From NCBI RefSeq assembly GCF_009727055.1, contig NC_052360.1, forward strand, positions 70,600,603 through 70,664,602: a stretch of 64,000 nt of DNA, in the 5' to 3' direction. A program made the translations under genes and the position numbers. Below, piece by piece: positions 25,398-36,003 of this stretch. Below the pieces are notes generated by a model that did no database searches, was not told the DNA's origin, and saw only the letters and a program-made list of their open reading frames with translations. Source of the stretch: Benincasa hispida (taxonomy: Eukaryota > Streptophyta > Magnoliopsida > Cucurbitales > Cucurbitaceae). How positions within the stretch are numbered: position 1 is the first letter of the stretch; every line of letters begins with the position of its first letter.

Positions 25398-27156
25398 AGT
25401 TAAACAACATGCAGCAGAAGTATTAAGGATCCATAAGCATTCTAATTCACTAATTTTTGCAAAAACTAAAGCATGCTCTTCTTAAAAAGTGGGTTTTCAG
25501 AACATACCTTTGATGAACTCTCCAAGAAAACGTCTGTTTAGCTGTTGTCTTCACTTGTTATCGATGTGAACCACCTTAAAGCCTTCCCTACTATGCTCTT
25601 GGAGCTTTAGGCAGAGTTGTAGGACTCAGGAACAGCTTGAAGATGTGAAGAAACCAGAGAAATTTACAGCAAGACAATTGAAGAAGATGACTTCTTCTTC
25701 AGAAAAATTTCTCTCAAAATTATGTATTCTCTTCTTCTCCAACAACTCCAATCTTCTTTATATATAATAGATGAACATGCAAAGAGATGGAGTGCATGGC
25801 TTGCAACTCATGCTTAGAGAATCAAAGTAGAGAAGATAATGCATTTTGTGTGAGCATAAAGATGATGATAATGGAGAAAACCCATTTTCCATTTTTGTGC
25901 AACATGCAAACGAATTTCCATTTTCTTTTTTAAAACATAAAATGATTTTAAATCATTTTTCATTTAAAATCATTTTAATTCAAAAATTGATTTTCTTAAA
26001 TTGATTTCATAAATTAATTTAATATCAAATATTAAATTAATTTGTGCACAATTATCATCTTTATATATTTAAATCATATTTAAATATTTAATATCTTGTT
26101 CCATTTAATTTGAACATTTTAAATTAATTTCTCAAGCTACCCTAAAGCTTATCCATTTACCAGCTAGTAGGGGGACCTGCGGACCTACAGATCATGAGCT
26201 CCAACGATTCGAGATTAATCGGCTAAACTCATTAGTTCGATCTAACCCCCATTCGTTAACTAATCGGACACTCCACTATAGTCCATAGTTGAACTCCCCT
26301 CACTGTAGATATATTATGTCCACATAATAACCATAATTAGTAATCACAGCTAGGTCAAAAATACCATTTTACCCCTGTGACTACATCTTGTTCCTTAAGT
26401 TCCTACTGATCCTCTATTGAACAATTTTGATTCATAATCTCTATGAATCAAATCTTTTCTCTATCATGAAAAGGCGGGGCCTCGATTGTTCAAGACCTGG
26501 AGTCAGTACTTAAGAGAAAAACCTATCTATTAACTCTAAATAGGGTAGGAGTGAATTCCATCTTGCAAGGCTATGTCTCCAGTTATTCATCCGGTCTAAT
26601 CCCCAAAATGGTAAGCTTATTGAGCAGTGTTGTTGGACTACTCTCACTGTTTGCAGATCAAAGATAATCCCGAACAAACAGGAGTTCATAGCTAGCTCAG
26701 GATTAAGATCGAATTAACCTAGGTTATATAATACATGAAATAGTCAGTTTTAACAGTAAACGGTCGTTATAAAAAAAAGTGACAATTTTTGTGGTCCAGT
26801 CTATATTGCAAACTCATTGCATAGGATGCCCTCCCACTCTCATGTCTCAACATGAACGATTTGTGGATCACATCGTTTGTAGCACCTTACAACTTTTGTA
26901 ACAACTACAGAGTGGGCCGCATCCTATAGTGTTACTACGATGAGATATCCAATTTCATCCATATACTTATTAGACCATTTAGGTTATATACTGTCAACTG
27001 ATCTTGTTTATGTCACTACATAAAGTTACAACATTTAGACTATGACCAAGGATGTGTTTATTGGATTTTCATAATAAGATGCAAAATCAACAAGTCATTT
27101 TATTGATAAAATAGAATGTTTAACACAAATTGCGAGTTCTAAGACATTCCCAACCA
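25398..27156 (-). repeat. 3' LTR of N1
   Basis: About 1.76 kb. The right boundary is fixed by the minus-strand polypurine tract CCAAGTGGGAGA followed by the LTR start TGGTTGGGAATG. It contains the shared LTR core near 26168-26235 and a TATA-like TATATATAAAG on the minus strand near 25757-25767. The left edge is approximate. Confidence 0.75.
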
Positions 27157-27309
27157 TCTCCCACTTGGACTAAAACTCTAGTGAGAACAAATATATACAA
27201 TATAATGTTGAGATACATAATGGAAAAAATACAATAAACTATGGCCTCTACAATACCATAGACATTCTCTCACTTTCCCTAGATTACACTACTCGGAGTC
27301 CTAGTCCCA

Positions 27310-28940
27310 CTAGGTGGCCCTCAAAAACTTTAGCCGAGAGGGCCTTGGTGAATGGATCAGCAGGTTGTCTTCAGAGGCTATCTTTGTGATGAGCACATCT
27401 CCTCTGTGTACAATCTCTCGGATGAGATGGTACTTTCGTTCAATGTGTTTTCCACGCTTGTGACTCCTGGGTTCCTTTGAGTTAGCAACAGCACCACTGT
27501 TGCCACAATACAGTGTGATAGGCAGGTGCATATTTGGAATGACTTCCAAATCAACTAAGAATTTTTGTAGCCATACTGCTTCCTTAGCAGCTTCGCATGC
27601 AGCCACGTATTCTGCTTCCATGGTGGAGTCAGCGATACAACTTTTCTTGATGCTTCTCCAAACTATAGCTCCTCCGTTAAGAGTGAAAACTGATCCTGAA
27701 GTAGATTTCCTGGAATCTACATCAATCTGAAAATCAAAATTAGTGAATCCTGTAAGGATCAAATCCTTAGGTCCATACACAAGCATATATTCCCTTGTTC
27801 TTCTAAGATACTTGAGGATATTTTTTACAGCGATCCAATGACCGTGTCCAGGATTAGATTGAAACCTGATGACGATTCCAACTGCAAAACATATGTTAGG
27901 ACGTGTACACAACATAGCGTACATCAAATTCTCAACTGCATAAGCATATGGAATTCTATTCATCTTTTCAACCTCTTGAGGTGTCTTAGGACATTGTTCC
28001 TTCGACAAATGAATTCTATGCCTGAAAGGTAATAAACCTTTCTTGGAATTTTGCATATTATACCTTGACAACATCTTGTCAATATAAGATGCTTGAGACA
28101 GTGCTAATGTTCTATCCTTTCGATCTTGAAAGATCTGTATTTCTAGAACATACTGAGCATCACCCAAATCTTTCATTTGGAACTGTGATGCTAATCATCT
28201 CTTTACGTTAGCAAGAAAGCTTGTCTCTTTCCCAATGAGCAAGATATCATCAACATACAGAACTAAGAATGCTATAGTTTTGTTGACTATCTTCTTGTAT
28301 ACACAAGGTTCGTCAACGTTCTGTTCAAAGCCATAAGATTTGATCACAATGTCAAATCTTATATTCCAGGATCTGGATGCTTGTTTGAATCCATAAATGG
28401 ATCGATTAAGCTTACAGACTTTTTGTTCCTGTCTTGTTTCGACAAACCCTCTAGTTGAGACATAAAAATACTTTCATCAAGATAGCTATTCAAAAAAGTT
28501 GTTTTGACATCCATTTGCCATATTTCATAGTCATAATATGTGGCAATGTAAAGAAGTATTCTTATTGATTTAATTATGGCAACAGGAGAAAAAGTTTCTT
28601 CATAATCAACTTCTTCTCTTTGGGTAAAACCCTTTGCCACGAGCCTGGCTTTATAGGCCTGTACCTTGCCAGTTTGGTCTCGTTTTCTTTTGTAGATCCA
28701 CTTACAACCTATAGGTGTAACACCTTGTGGTTGATTTATAAGTTCCTAGACTAAGTTGAAGTACATAGACTCCATTTCATCGTCCATGGATTTTATCCAT
28801 TGTTCCCTATCAACATCTTCCATTGACTTCTTAAAGGTTAATGGATCCTCTAAACCATCATCTTGTATGATGTTTTGAATTTTTTTTAAACCCATGTAGC
28901 ATTCAGGTTGTTGAATAACCCTCCCACTACTAACTGTAGT
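27310..28940 (-). pseudogene. Copia RT and RNase H remnant (N1)
   Basis: Two readable blocks remain. At 28359-28640 is the RT N-terminal part (MAKGFTQREEVDYEETFSPV, then WQMDVKTTFLN, which carries the first catalytic Asp). The YVDD box is intact near 28237-28248 (L-Y-V-D-D-I-L-L-I). At 27310-28176 is a 288-residue open stretch from MKDLGDAQYVLEIQI through the RT C-terminus into RNase H (STMEAEYVAACEAAKEAVWL, SHKRGKHIERKYHLIREIV). The normal GFTNSD/FQSD aspartates read partly changed (FTNFDFQIDVD). A stop or frameshift between the blocks and loss of everything upstream make it non-functional. It is one of the best-preserved pol pieces in the window. Confidence 0.85.
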
Positions 28941-28944
28941 TAAG

Positions 28945-29955
28945 AACTGGCTAGCGACCTAATTCCAAATGAAATATTTGGGAGAGGTTCAGTTTGTTCT
29001 AGGTATACAGATCTTTCGGGGTCGTAAGAACAAAGTGCTAGCACTGTCTTAGGCATCGTACATTGACAAGATCTTGCTCAAGTACTCGACGAAGGACTCC
29101 AAGAGGGGCTTACTGCCGTTTAGGCATGGAGTCACTTTGTCTAAGGATATGTGTCCTAAGATGCCTCAAGAGGTGAGGAGATGAGACAGGTCCCATATGC
29201 ATCTGTCGTTGGTAGTTTGATATACGCGATGCTCTGTACTCATCCAGACAGTTGCTACACGGTGGGCATAATCAGTAGGTATCAGTCTAACCCAGGCTAG
29301 GGTCACTTGACCGCAGTTAAGAACATCCTCAAGTATCTTCGGAGAATGAGGGACTACATGCTCGTGTATGGATCTAGGGATTTGATCCTTACTGGATACA
29401 TGGATTCTGACTTTCAGACTGATAAGGAATCTCGCAAGTCCACATCAGGGTTACTTTTAATGGAGGAGTTGTAGTGTGGCGAAACACTAAGCAGGGGTGC
29501 ATCGCCGACTCTACAATTGAGGCGGAGTACGTAGCGACTTGCGAAGCTGCTAAGGAGGTCGTCTGGCTCAAGAAGTCCTTGACAGAACTGGAAGTTGTTC
29601 CGGATATATCAAGGCCCATTACCCTTTATTGTGATAATAGTGGGGTAGTGGTGAACTCTAAGGAGCTGAGGAGTCACAGGTGCGACAAACACATAGAACA
29701 AAAGTATCATCTGATCCGTAAGATAGTGCATTGAGGGGACGTGATCATCACGAAGATCGCTTCGGAGCACAATTTTTCTGACACATATACGATGGCTCTC
29801 ATGGCTACACTATTTGAGAGTCACTTATAGAGCATGGGTCTATAGCATCGCCCGCGGTTGGACCAAGGCAAATGGGAGATTTTCTTGTACTGGGCTTTTA
29901 TGCCTTAGTTTATTATTTTGTACTAGTTTTATGTACACCCCACTTTGCTTTAGAA
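28945..29955 (+). pseudogene. Copia RT end and RNase H remnant (element F)
   Basis: The plus-strand pol of F resumes with K-N-W-L-A, a stop, and then FQMKYLGEVQFVLGIQIF. The RT C-terminal part has many stops and frameshifts (28970-29460). RNase H is best read at 29474-29734: STIEAEYVATCEAAKEVVWL, then ITLYCDNSG and DKHIEQKYHLIRKIVH. After a stop at about 29732 a degraded C-terminus follows. The RT catalytic box is absent from F altogether. Confidence 0.82.
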
Positions 29956-29967
29956 CAAGTGGGAGAT
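29955..29967 (+). promoter_or_regulatory. Polypurine tract of element F
   Basis: ACAAGTGGGAGAT directly precedes the LTR start TGTTGGGG. This is the plus-strand priming site position in Copia elements and fixes the left edge of the 3' LTR. Confidence 0.85.
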
Positions 29968-31462
29968 TGTTGGGGTTGATGCCCTAAAGTCTCGTGTCCT
30001 GTAGTTTGTAAATTGTTTGTATGAATTCTTGTGTTGTATAATATATGATATTTACTTCACATCTTGTTTTTTCTCAGTTGTTTGTTTTATTTGCTTTACC
30101 ACAAACCAATAAACATAAAATCCCTGGTTATCTGTATGTATCTTAAGCATGTATGTGGTGACATACAACTGGATCATGTCTTAAGTGATAACTAAAATGG
30201 TCTGTAATATATGGATATAGGAGGGAAACATTATCCTGGTAACGCTACAGATGCGACCCACTTTGTGGAATGGTCACAAGTGTTGTGACTTATCACTGAT
30301 GGTCTGATCCTGATCATTCATGTAGGGGACATGTGAGTGAGGGCGTCCTATACAAAGAGTTTGTATAAGACCTAACCACGAAGTGTTAATGTCTCATTAT
30401 ATAACATCGTTCATGACAAAGACCTGACCAAACCTACCATTTTTGGGATTCGTTTTATTTGGGAGCTGGGAACTCAGCTACACAAGAAGGAATTCACTCC
30501 TTCTCCGAAGCAAGGGTAAGTAGATAGATAGCTCTCTTAAGATACATTATTTTAGAGGAAATTAGATATAAATATGATTTATATCAAGTGAAGGAGAAAT
30601 TACTATAATAGATATGTGATATCAAACTATAGGGTAAGAATATAATATGATTATATTCGTTTATTATTAAATTGGTTAATTATGAGATAATTTGTCGTAT
30701 TATTCTCCTCAATCGTGCGTTAGTTGAAGCAGTCACATTCGGTTTTTGGAACCAAAGAATAAAATGAAAATTTGTTTCATTTTGCAAAAGGTTCAAAAAT
30801 TCGCAATCGATGTGGAAACGTAAACGATCGCCTAGCTTGAGAGCCTATACAATAGTATCTTATCGTCTAAACGATCAGACACCTTTCCCTAAACGATCGC
30901 TTAGCTTTCCTAAATGATCGCATAGTGTGCCGCATTTTCTAAACGATCGTCTACCTTTTATTAAACGATCGCTTAGTAAAACCTACACGATCGTGTAGCT
31001 TCATCTAAACGATAAGCATCCTTGCTATACGATAGCTCCGTCTCTCCCACTTGCTTATCGTCTACACGATCTGTCTTTCTCTTACCTTTACCAAATTCAC
31101 CAAAGACCACACATTTGATTTTATACCAAGGGCTCCAACTGGTGGTATTGTCTTTGCTATTTACTTGTTCGTGATTGTTCATGTTGCTGCCGTTCGTGTA
31201 GACGATCGTGCTGCCACAACCGACTGATTTGCTGGGCGATACAGCATGTAGAGGTTCTTTCGCTGCTTTGAGTTTGACGTTTGACGAGATTCTTCAACTG
31301 GTATGAGAACTCTTTTCCTTGTTTTTCATTTAGAAAAGCATGCCGTTAATTAGTGTTAATTTGCGTAACTATTTGTTAGAATGTATGGGTTGTATTTTGG
31401 TCACAATGAAATCAGAAAGATTCGAACGCGCTCATGGATGCTTTTCGTTAAGGGTTCCTTCA
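29968..31462 (+). repeat. 3' LTR of element F
   Basis: It starts TGTTGGGGTTGATGCCC and ends GGGTTCCTTCA. It keeps the LTR start that the 5' LTR lacks. It has two internal deletions relative to the 5' LTR: about 150 bp near 30432 and several hundred base pairs near 30540, the second removing the shared LTR core. ACGATCG-type motifs lie at 30825-31070. Confidence 0.87.
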
Positions 31463-31744
31463 CACAACATTTATAAACCTCTACAAAGTGGACCGTATCT
31501 GTAGTGTCACCAGGAGTAGGTATCTCTCTTTAATCCTTATATTACATACCTTTTTAGGTTATCACTTAAGGCATGATCCACTTGTATATCTCATATACAT
31601 GCTTAAGTTTATATACAATAACCATAGAGCTTTGTTTATTGTATATGAGTAAATGCAAAATAAAATAACTCTTATTTTATTCATAACAATGTGTACAGTT
31701 TACAACTACGAGACTCCGGAAGAATTAGGATACCAATCCCAACA
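31463..31744 (-). repeat. LTR3, right segment
   Basis: Continuation of LTR3 after element F, from CACAACATTTATAAACC to its terminus CAATCCCAACA. It is followed by GATAA, the right half of LTR3's target duplication. Confidence 0.85.
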
Positions 31745-31977
31745 GATAAGGTATCCCCCCTTTATCCTTATACTATAGACCATTTAAGTTATTACTTAAG
31801 GCATGATCCACTTATATGTCTCATATATATGCTTAAGTTTACATGAAATAACCATGGATCTTAGCTTATTGGATATGAGCAAATGCAAATAAAATAACTC
31901 TTATTTTATTAATAAACAATGTGCAAACTGTTTACAAACTACGAGACTCCGAAAGAACTAGGACACCAATCCCAACA
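31745..31977 (-). repeat. LTR2, right segment
   Basis: Continues LTR2 from GATAAGGTATCC, which joins in register with the break at 17601-17606, and ends CAATCCCAACA. The segment is a close paralogue of 31500-31744, which could be mistaken for a tandem duplication. Confidence 0.82.
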
Positions 31978-32173
31978 GTCTCCACATGCATGTTTAAGTT
32001 ACAACGGTAACCTTGGATGTTAGTTTATTGGTTTGTGGTTAATTCAACTAAAATATCTCATATCTTATAAATAAAGTGAATAAAATATCTTATATTATTA
32101 ATCATATAAGAGTTTGTTCATACAAAGTTTATAAACTTAAGACCCTACGAGATTTAAGGCATTAACCCCAATA
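31978..32173 (-). repeat. LTR1, right segment
   Basis: Continues LTR1 from GTCTCCACATGCATG to its terminus CCCCAATA, where CCCCAACA would be expected (one change). It is followed by CTACC, the right half of its target duplication. Confidence 0.8.
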
Positions 32174-32269
32174 CTACCAATAAACTAAGTTCCTCTCAGT
32201 CATAAAGAGGGTGGGGCCCCTTGTTCAAGAGTAGGTGTCAGTACTTACGGGAACAACCTATCTACTATC
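32174..32269 (-). repeat. LTR0, middle segment
   Basis: Resumes LTR0 with TCATAAAGAGGGTGGGGCCC, matching the same position of the related LTR at 58024-58040. It is cut at 32269 by the solo LTR that starts at 32270. Confidence 0.78.
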
Positions 32270-33986
32270 TGATGCGTCGTGAATGTGATGAAATAATGGT
32301 ATGAAATTGCGGTGGTGAATTATATGTTGCACATGCAATTTTTCCTAGTAAAATCCAAGTATAAACCTTACTAGGTTTCCTGGTAAGTCTAGGGTCGAAT
32401 ACAGGGACTACTGAGATATTATGCGTTGGTAAATTTTGATTCCTTTGCAGTGACAAAAACAATAAGTTGGTTGGTGTGTTGTTTAAAGTATAAATTCTAT
32501 GCGACGGAATTGAGTAAAGAGTTAATGACAGCAAAAGTTACAATGAGTATGCGGGAAATGGGTTGAGAAGGGATTTAGCTAACACTTCCTAAGATTGCGT
32601 TCAAACTATGCGATCATGTTATACACACACAAAAGCATGTCATCTCTCAATGCAAATGCCAGAGTTCCTATTTCTAGGACGCATGCGATGTATACGATAA
32701 TGTCGATAGGACTTATGTCTAAGCCTCTATTCTTGTCTATGCGATGATGAATGATACACACATACATAAGGTGACCGCATACTATCATATCCTATTTCTA
32801 GGGTGCATGCAATGCATGATAGCAAACAGAACTTATCTCTAAGTTTTTATCTCTTGCTTATGCGGTTCTAATCTGACTTTCTCAAGCTTAGATTCTAACC
32901 TGACTTTCTTAAGTCTGACTCTCTCAAGTCTAGGTTCTTTCTTTAGACTACTCTCTCAAGTATCTCTAAAGGGTGAAGGACGTATACATAAGACAAGATG
33001 ATCGCATAAAGTGAAGATCTTAGGTCATGCTAGCTAAGTGCTTCTCAACCCATTCAAAAATTTAGTTATCATGCGAAATGTGAAGAGATTGAACAGATGT
33101 TGAGATGCAAATTCCATTTTATAAATAAAGTCAGAATACAAAACAACAATGGAAAGTAGGGATAAGAAGCCTGGTAGCAATGTCTTGCTTCCCAAGGCTT
33201 TTACAGTCTTTTACTCTACTATGTCTAGAAGAATATCCTTGCTTTCGCAAGTGTCGGTCCTCTCTCCGTTTATAGCGCCTCTTAGCAGTCTTTCGAGCTA
33301 TCCAGGAGTGATCTCTCGGCGTCTTCTTCTCTCCGCTCACCTCTGCCTCTAAGTATAAGAACAACTATAGACTAACAACTATCTATGATCTATCTTCTAT
33401 CTATATGGTGAACTGTATATATTTCGAACTATGTCTAATTATTTGAACTCTTTTAGCAATGGTGGCCTTCGGTATTTATAGAGCTCAAGGTGAAGAAGCT
33501 TTTCTCTCAAATGATTGCAATGATGGGCGGTCATTAAATCTTCTGTCTGATGCGCCGATTAATGGTCACCGAAAAGTTGAGTGTACTTGCAACAGTGTGT
33601 TGTTAAAGCCTTGTCAACTAAATTTGGATTCGACCGTCATTAACTTTCCGTCCCATCATGATTTATTATGCTTTCACCTTGATGCGTCGTCTTTATGCAG
33701 CCACCTTCTTGAGAAAATCTTCACGAGCGCATACGATCGCATGACTTTGCGGTTGCAATCTTCTAATGCGCTCGAGCACCGAATTCCTTGGATCGCAATT
33801 TGTTTTGCACCAATGCATTTTCTTGCACAAAATAAGTAAATTAGTTGCTTTAATGCGATGGGCGCATGCGGTCGCAATATTCTTAACTTAATGTTTTTGG
33901 ACACGATTTTGCATATTTTTACCGTCGCATTCCCACATTGTTTTATATTTTTGCATTGTAATAACGTGCATTTCTGCCCGTTATCA
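32270..33986 (-). repeat. 1717-bp solo-LTR-like insertion of an unrelated family
   Basis: The segment has TG...CA ends (TGATGCGTCGTG at the left, CCCGTTATCA at the right). It is flanked by CTATC (32265-32269) and TTATC (33987-33991), a 5-bp target duplication with one change. LTR0 reads through in register when it is removed. It is richer in GC and in GCGATCGCA-type words than its host. No protein could be supported. The minus orientation is a guess. It may be a Gypsy-type solo LTR, but no pol sequence is present to test that. Confidence 0.68.
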
Positions 33987-34634
33987 TTATCCTTAAGGTG
34001 GGTAGGAGTAAATTCCATCTTGCAGGATTATGTCCCCAGCTATCTACCCGGTCTTACCCTTAAAATGGGAGGCTTATTAAGCAGCGATGTTGAGCCACTC
34101 TCACCTTTGCAGACTAAAGAATAATCACGAATAAACAGGTATTCATAGTTAGCCCAAGATTGAGATCGAGTTACCTTAAGTCATCAAATTGAAATAGTCA
34201 GTTTTAATAGTAAAAGATATTATAAATGAAAGTGACTATTTTGTGGGTCGGTCTTATGCAAACGTATTTTGCATAGGATTCCCCTATTCACATGTCTCTA
34301 TATGAATTATTTCAGGATCACATCATTTGTATCAAATACAAAGTGGACCGTTTTAGCTATATACCCAAATCTGATCCTTTTTTATGTCTCTACATAAAGT
34401 TCAAATATTCATGCTATAGCCAATGGTTCATTAGTATATTGGATTTAGGCTCTTATAAGTGAAATTCATATATTCAATAACATCTTTACTAAATAAACCT
34501 CAATAACATCTTTATTTAAAATTGAATATGTTTATTGTTTACGAATTGTGAGTTTTAGGAGATATAATCCAACAAACTCCTATTTGGATTAAAACTCCAG
34601 TGGAGTACCATATATACAAATATAGACAATGTTG
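33987..34634 (-). repeat. LTR0, right segment, plus 60 bp of its element's 3' interior
   Basis: LTR0 resumes after the solo LTR and ends AATCCAACA at 34574. The next 60 bp read on the minus strand as the purine-rich 3' interior of a Copia element (CCAAATAGGAGTT just before the LTR start), matching 58725-58784. So LTR0 was a 3' LTR whose element is cut off at about 34634 by the junction with element A. Confidence 0.75.
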
Positions 34635-35589
34635 AGTATGAGAGAATTTTTCGTCCTTGATATTAGCGACTATAATTATTTTTCATGGGAACTTGATGCC
34701 GAAATCCACTTGGATGTTATGAATCTTGGGGAGACTATTAAAGAAGCAAAAACTATGATTTTCTTTCGTCATCATATCCACGAGGAATTGAAAATGGAGT
34801 ATTTTACAATAAAAAATCCTCGTATCTTGTGGAAAAATTCAAAAGAGAGGAATGATCATAAAAAAATAGTTACTCTTCCTAAAGCTCATTATGAGTGGAT
34901 GCACTTGAGGCTACAAGATTTTGAATCAATAAGTGATTACAACTGATGTTGATGTATTAGAGAAGACATTTTCTACATTTCATGTCTCGATTATGCTCTT
35001 GCAGCAGCAATATCGAGAGAAAGGTTTCAAACAGTATTCTAAATTAATTTCATGTCTTCTCATGGTCGAACAAAATAACGAGTTATTGATGAAGAATCAT
35101 GAATCTCGACGAACCAGAACAACACCATTCCCTGAAGTGAATGCTGTAAATTTTAATAATAATCGTGGTCAAGGTCATGGTCGTGATCAAGGTCGTAACC
35201 GTGACAGAGAAAGAAATAATTATTATTTTCATGGTGGTCGTTCTAATCATTTAAATTTCAAAAGAACCACACAAAATGATGATCTCAAAGGAAAAGCTCC
35301 ACAAGATAAAAGTTCAAAGAGTGTTGAAAATAAATGCTTCTGATGCGGAATGACTGGGCATTGGTCACGTACCTGTCGTAACTCAAAACACTTAGTTGAC
35401 CTCTATCAAGCCTCCCTGAAGGAAAAAGAGAAAAATGTGGAAGCAAATTTTGTATACCAAGATAATGACATATTTGACCCATCCTATATGAAAAATTTGG
35501 TTGTGGTGGACTTCTTTGAATCTCCTGACGAGAAGATTGGCACAGTTGGTGGCACATCAGGTGTTTCTTTTGACTTTGAGAATATCTAG
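34635..35589 (+). pseudogene. Copia gag remnant (element A)
   Basis: The first block, 34629-34946, reads FFVLDISDYNYFSWELDAEI and continues in UBN2-type gag. A frameshift at about 34940 leads to the second block (34933-35343), with an asparagine/arginine/glycine-rich linker (GQGHGRDQGRNRDRERNN). The CCHC knuckle at about 35335-35380 reads N-K-C-F-stop-C-G-M-T-G-H-W-S-R-T-C-R, so a TGA at 35341-35343 sits inside the zinc finger. A third block to 35589 ends in an acidic tail. The start lies inside the original gene, because the element is cut at 34635. Confidence 0.8.
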
Positions 35590-35689
35590 ACTTAATGTTG
35601 TTGTTTTCTTTTATCTATCTTCATGTTTTTTTAGTAACTTTTGTATATTTTAAGTGTTTTTTTTCTTATTGTAATTATTTTTTTTTAAT

Positions 35690-36003
35690 GAAGAAACGAT
35701 GGATTATTTTCATATGTTGGGTGTTTAAAAAATGAGCAAAGATGGTCTATGTTTGGCAAACAGTGCAACTACACATACAATACTTACAAAAAACACGTTT
35801 CCAAATTGACAATGGCAAAAGTAAATACAATATCATGTTCTGCAAACTTTATCAAAAGTTTTGGAAAAGCAAATATTATTTTTCCTAGAGGAACAAAATT
35901 TATAATTAACAATACATTGTTCTCTAGTCAATCAAAGAGAAATCTTCTAAGTTTTAAAGATATACGTCGCAATGGTTATCATATTGAGACTAATAGTAAG
36001 AAT
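35690..36003 (+). pseudogene. Copia protease-region remnant (element A)
   Basis: The frame at 35749-36015 reads like the segment between the protease active site and pre-integrase (TKFIINNTLFSSQSKRNLLS, then F-K-D-I-R-R-N-G-Y-H). The Asp-Ser-Gly motif itself is not clear: the text upstream gives L-A-N-S-A-T-T-H-T, where D-S-A/G-T-T-H-T would be expected. The solo LTR at 36004 interrupts it and the sequence continues at 38157. Confidence 0.68.

Larger units (their letters stand above)
25398..28944 (-). mobile_element. Copia fragment N1 (minus), inserted in element F
   Basis: On the minus strand this has RT, RNase H, polypurine tract and 3' LTR, and stops at the start of the integrase-RT linker. 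It lies in F's integrase-RT linker. F resumes at about 28945 only after its own RT catalytic box, so F lost several hundred base pairs at this junction. The LTR is of the LTR0 family, different from F's. Both edges are approximate. Confidence 0.78.
19101..31462 (+). mobile_element. Copia element F (plus), nested in LTR3, itself carrying an inserted minus Copia fragment
   Basis: The order is: 5' LTR truncated at its start (19101-20891), tRNA primer site (20894-20905), leader, gag, protease, integrase, inserted element N1 (25398-28944), end of RT, RNase H, polypurine tract, and 3' LTR (29968-31462). The domain order PR-IN-RT-RH is Copia. No frame is intact. The LTR belongs to the same family as LTR1-LTR3. 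The left target duplication was lost with the LTR start; the right flank is CACAA. Confidence 0.85.

Noticed and set aside
31463..31977. Apparent tandem duplication of an LTR end
   Set aside because: The two similar segments are the right ends of LTR3 and LTR2, brought together by nesting, as shown by GATAA at the join.
33131..34124. Frames of 67-126 residues on both strands
   Set aside because: They lie in the solo LTR and LTR0 with no family resemblance. They reflect the locally higher GC content.
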